Assembly: GCA_035501735.1 (NCBI GenBank)
Contig: DATJVR010000027.1
Coordinates: forward strand, 1 to 64,000
Reading direction: 5' to 3'
Source of the DNA: PNAI01 sp035501735
GTDB taxonomy: Bacteria; Pseudomonadota; Alphaproteobacteria; Rhizobiales; Xanthobacteraceae
Length of the DNA stretch: 64,000 nt
Under the pieces are notes generated by a model, which was not told where the DNA came from, did no database searches, and worked only from the letters and a program-made list of their open reading frames with translations. This document shows, piece by piece, positions 61,612 to 64,000 of this stretch (position 1 is the first letter of the stretch; the number at the start of each line of letters is the position of its first letter). Position numbers and translations under genes: made by a program.

Positions 61612-63438
61612 TTGTGTGGGATTGTTGGAATTCTGGGGCGTGAGCCGGTCGCCGGCCAACTCGTTGATGCGCTGAAGCGTCTGGAATATCGCGGTTACGA
61701 TTCCGCCGGCGTTGCCACCCTTGAGCACGGCCAACTCGCCCGCCGCCGGGCTGAAGGCAAGCTGCGCAATCTGGAAACCCGTCTACAACGTGAACCTCTC
61801 AAGGGCACCATCGGCATCGGCCATACGCGTTGGGCGACCCATGGCCGGCCGACCGAGAGCAATGCCCACCCGCACGCCACCGAGCAGCTGGCGGTCGTGC
61901 ACAACGGCATCATCGAGAATTTCCGTGAGTTGCGCGACGAGCTGGAGAAGACCGGCGCCAAATTTGGCAGCGACACCGACACCGAAGTGATCGCCCATCT
62001 GGTCACCCAGGAGATGAAAAAGGGCCGCTCGCCGGTGGAGGCCGTGAAGGCCGCCCTGCCGCGTCTCCGTGGCGCCTTCGCGCTCGCCTTCCTGTTTGCC
62101 GGCGAGGAGGACCTGCTGGTCGGCGCCCGCAAAGGCTCGCCGCTTGCGGTCGGCTATGGCAACGGCGAGATGTACCTCGGCTCCGACGCCATCGCGCTCG
62201 CCCCGTTCACCGACACCATCAGCTACCTGGAAGACGGCGACTGGGCGGTCGTCACCCGCGAGGGCGTCGAAATCCACGACTCCAACGGCGCAACGGTCAA
62301 CCGCACGGTGCTGAAATCGAGCGCGTCCGCATTTCTCGTGGACAAGGGCAACCATCGCCATTTCATGGCCAAGGAGATTCACGAGCAACCCGAGGTCGTG
62401 GGCCATACGCTCGCGCACTATCTCGACATGACGGCTGAACGCGTTCGCCTGCCGACCGCATTGCCGTTCGATTTCCGCGCGGTCAACCGCGTCTCGATTT
62501 CCGCCTGCGGCACCGCCTATTACGCCGGCCTTGTCGCGAAATATTGGTTCGAACGCTTCGCACGCCTGCCGGTCGAGATCGACGTCGCCTCCGAATTCCG
62601 CTACCGCGAGGCGCCGCTCGCGCCCGGCGATCTCGCGCTGTTCGTTTCGCAATCGGGCGAAACCGCGGACACGCTCGCTTCGCTGCGCTATGCGCGCGAG
62701 CAGAAGCAGCACACGCTCTCGATCGTCAACGTGCCGACCTCGACCATTGCCCGCGAAAGCGAAGTGGTGATGCCGACGCTTGCCGGCCCCGAAATCGGTG
62801 TCGCCTCGACCAAGGCGTTCACCTGTCAGCTTGCCGCATTGGCCTGTTTGGCGATCGCGGCCGGCCGCGCGCGCGGAACGCTGTCCGAAGCCGAGGAACG
62901 CAAGCTCGTAGGCGGGCTCATCGGCATTCCACGCCATATTTCCGAGGCGTTGGCGCTCGAGCCGCAGATCGAGGCGCTGGCCCGCGATCTGGCGAAGAGC
63001 CGCGACGTGCTCTACCTCGGCCGCGGCACCGCCTATCCGATCGCGCTCGAAGGCGCGCTCAAGCTCAAGGAAATCTCCTACATTCACGCCGAAGGCTATG
63101 CCGCCGGCGAGCTCAAGCACGGTCCGATCGCTTTGATCGATGAGACCATGCCGGTGGTCGTGATCGCACCCTATGATGCGGTCTTCGACAAGACCGTTTC
63201 CAACATGCAGGAAGTCTCGGCGCGGGGCGGCCGTATTGTTCTTATCACCGACCGCAGGGGCCGGCATGAATCCGCGATAGCTTCCATCGCAACGCTTGCG
63301 CTGCCCGAGATGCTGGCCGAGTTCACACCGCTGGTTTATGCCATCCCTGTGCAGCTGATCGCTTATCATACCGCCGTGGTGATGGGCACTGACGTCGACC
63401 AGCCGCGCAACCTGGCAAAATCGGTGACGGTGGAATAA
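61612..63438 (+). CDS. glmS: Glutamine-fructose-6-phosphate aminotransferase (isomerizing)
   Basis: GlmS makes glucosamine-6-phosphate from fructose-6-phosphate and glutamine, the first step to UDP-GlcNAc. The 608-residue product starts CGIVGILG after removal of the initiator, giving the catalytic N-terminal cysteine. The start codon is TTG 61612, with GGAG upstream. The class-II glutaminase domain has HTRWATHGRPTESNAHPH. Two SIS domains follow, with SACGTAYYAG and SQSGETADTLASL in the first and LGRGTAYPIALEGALKLKEISYIHAEGYAAGELKHGPIALI in the second. It ends DQPRNLAKSVTVE, as normal. Confidence 0.98.
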   Translation: MCGIVGILGREPVAGQLVDALKRLEYRGYDSAGVATLEHGQLARRRAEGKLRNLETRLQREPLKGTIGIGHTRWATHGRPTESNAHPHATEQLAVVHNGIIENFRELRDELEKTGAKFGSDTDTEVIAHLVTQEMKKGRSPVEAVKAALPRLRGAFALAFLFAGEEDLLVGARKGSPLAVGYGNGEMYLGSDAIALAPFTDTISYLEDGDWAVVTREGVEIHDSNGATVNRTVLKSSASAFLVDKGNHRHFMAKEIHEQPEVVGHTLAHYLDMTAERVRLPTALPFDFRAVNRVSISACGTAYYAGLVAKYWFERFARLPVEIDVASEFRYREAPLAPGDLALFVSQSGETADTLASLRYAREQKQHTLSIVNVPTSTIARESEVVMPTLAGPEIGVASTKAFTCQLAALACLAIAAGRARGTLSEAEERKLVGGLIGIPRHISEALALEPQIEALARDLAKSRDVLYLGRGTAYPIALEGALKLKEISYIHAEGYAAGELKHGPIALIDETMPVVVIAPYDAVFDKTVSNMQEVSARGGRIVLITDRRGRHESAIASIATLALPEMLAEFTPLVYAIPVQLIAYHTAVVMGTDVDQPRNLAKSVTVE

Positions 63439-63449
63439 ACAGGGTTGAG

Positions 63450-64000
63450 ATGACACTGCCCGACAACGACGCTACGCCGCCGGCCCCGGCCACCGATATG
63501 ATCGGACCGCCGCACCACAGCGGCACCCGCGCACGCATCCGCAACTATTTCCTCACCGGCCTGATCCTGGTCGGTCCGCTCTACATCACCGTCAGTCTGA
63601 CCTGGTGGTTCATCAATTGGGTCGACAGTCTCGTCAGTCCGATCATCCCCGACGCCTTTCGGACCGAGACTTATCTGTCCTTTCACGTGCCGGGCGTCGG
63701 CCTGATCGTCGCCTTCAGCACGCTCACGCTGCTCGGCTTCCTCACCGCCAACCTGGTCGGTCGCAAGCTCGTGGAGTTCGGCGAGCGGATTCTGCATCGC
63801 ATGCCGATCGTGCGGCCGGTCTACAAGACCATGAAGCAGATCTTCGAGACGCTCTTTTCCAAGTCCGGATCGAGCTTTCGCAAGGTGGCGCTGGTCGAAT
63901 TCCCCGCGCCCGGCATGTGGTCGCTGGTATTTGTATCGCAGGCGCCAGGGAGGGACGTCGCGGCCCGCCTGCCCGCGACCGAGCACGTCTCGGTGTTCAT
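63450..64000 (+). CDS. DUF502-family membrane protein, truncated by window end
   Basis: The frame runs from ATG 63450 to the window end without a stop, about 183 residues. The product has two transmembrane segments, FLTGLILVGPLYITVSLTWWFINWVDS and VPGVGLIVAFSTLTLLGFLTANLVG, then IVRPVYKTMKQIFETLFSKSGSSFRKVALVEFPAPGMWSLVFVS. GLILVGP and PxVxxVYxxxKQ are DUF502 hallmarks. The function is unknown. It starts 11 bases after glmS, so it is probably in the same operon. Confidence 0.9.
   Translation, partial: MTLPDNDATPPAPATDMIGPPHHSGTRARIRNYFLTGLILVGPLYITVSLTWWFINWVDSLVSPIIPDAFRTETYLSFHVPGVGLIVAFSTLTLLGFLTANLVGRKLVEFGERILHRMPIVRPVYKTMKQIFETLFSKSGSSFRKVALVEFPAPGMWSLVFVSQAPGRDVAARLPATEHVSVF

Overview
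The window is a G+C-rich chromosomal segment from an alphaproteobacterium, most likely of the Hyphomicrobiales (Rhizobiales) near Bradyrhizobium, Rhodopseudomonas or Pseudolabrys. This rests on gene order (pcm / M23-LysM lipoprotein / DUF815 ATPase / yajC-secD-secF / Mth938 / phytoene synthase-like / trmFO), two LexA boxes of the alphaproteobacterial form GAAC-N7-GAAC, many orphan Bug (TctC) binding proteins, rhizobial-type Omp25-like outer-membrane proteins, and palindromic repeats of a kind common in this group. The lineage is inferred from remembered family patterns, not from a search.

Layout. 1-9 kb: envelope and translocation housekeeping genes, with trmFO for tRNA modification. 9-21.8 kb: orphan binding proteins, a large TPR protein, an Ntn-type hydrolase, dienelactone hydrolase and haloacid dehalogenase-like enzymes, an MsrQ-like membrane protein, a PsiF-like protein, a PPK2 kinase, an alpha/beta hydrolase and a hydratase. 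21.8-23.9 kb: the accessory part, a mosaic of palindromic elements and a three-unit composite repeat, followed by two A+T-richer unrecognised genes. 23.9-29.8 kb: uvrA and ssb, each behind a LexA box and separated by a tandem pair of outer-membrane proteins; uvrA carries an in-frame palindromic element. 29.9-35.3 kb: small secreted and membrane proteins, then gyrA. 35.4-41.4 kb: four solute-binding proteins, an ankyrin protein and an FAD aromatic-ring monooxygenase. 41.4-44.5 kb: a secreted beta-propeller/cupredoxin protein divergent from an ECF sigma/anti-sigma pair. 44.7-52.2 kb: coaD, two cyclophilins, queA-tgt (queuosine) and a two-subunit molybdenum hydroxylase. 52-60 kb: small secreted and zinc-ribbon proteins, a third Bug protein, a CHRD protein, a globin-coupled chemoreceptor, tRNA-Lys and an M20 amidohydrolase. 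60-64 kb: glmU and glmS (UDP-GlcNAc synthesis) and the start of a DUF502 gene cut by the window end.

The genes with clear joint function are secretion (yajC-secD-secF), DNA repair under SOS control (uvrA, ssb), queuosine (queA-tgt), amino-sugar precursors (glmU-glmS) and the sigma/anti-sigma pair. I found no complete transporter, integrase, transposase, CRISPR array or recognised defence system. The least explained signals are the composite repeat array, the repeat inside uvrA, and the unknown gene whose GTG start overlaps the uvrA stop.
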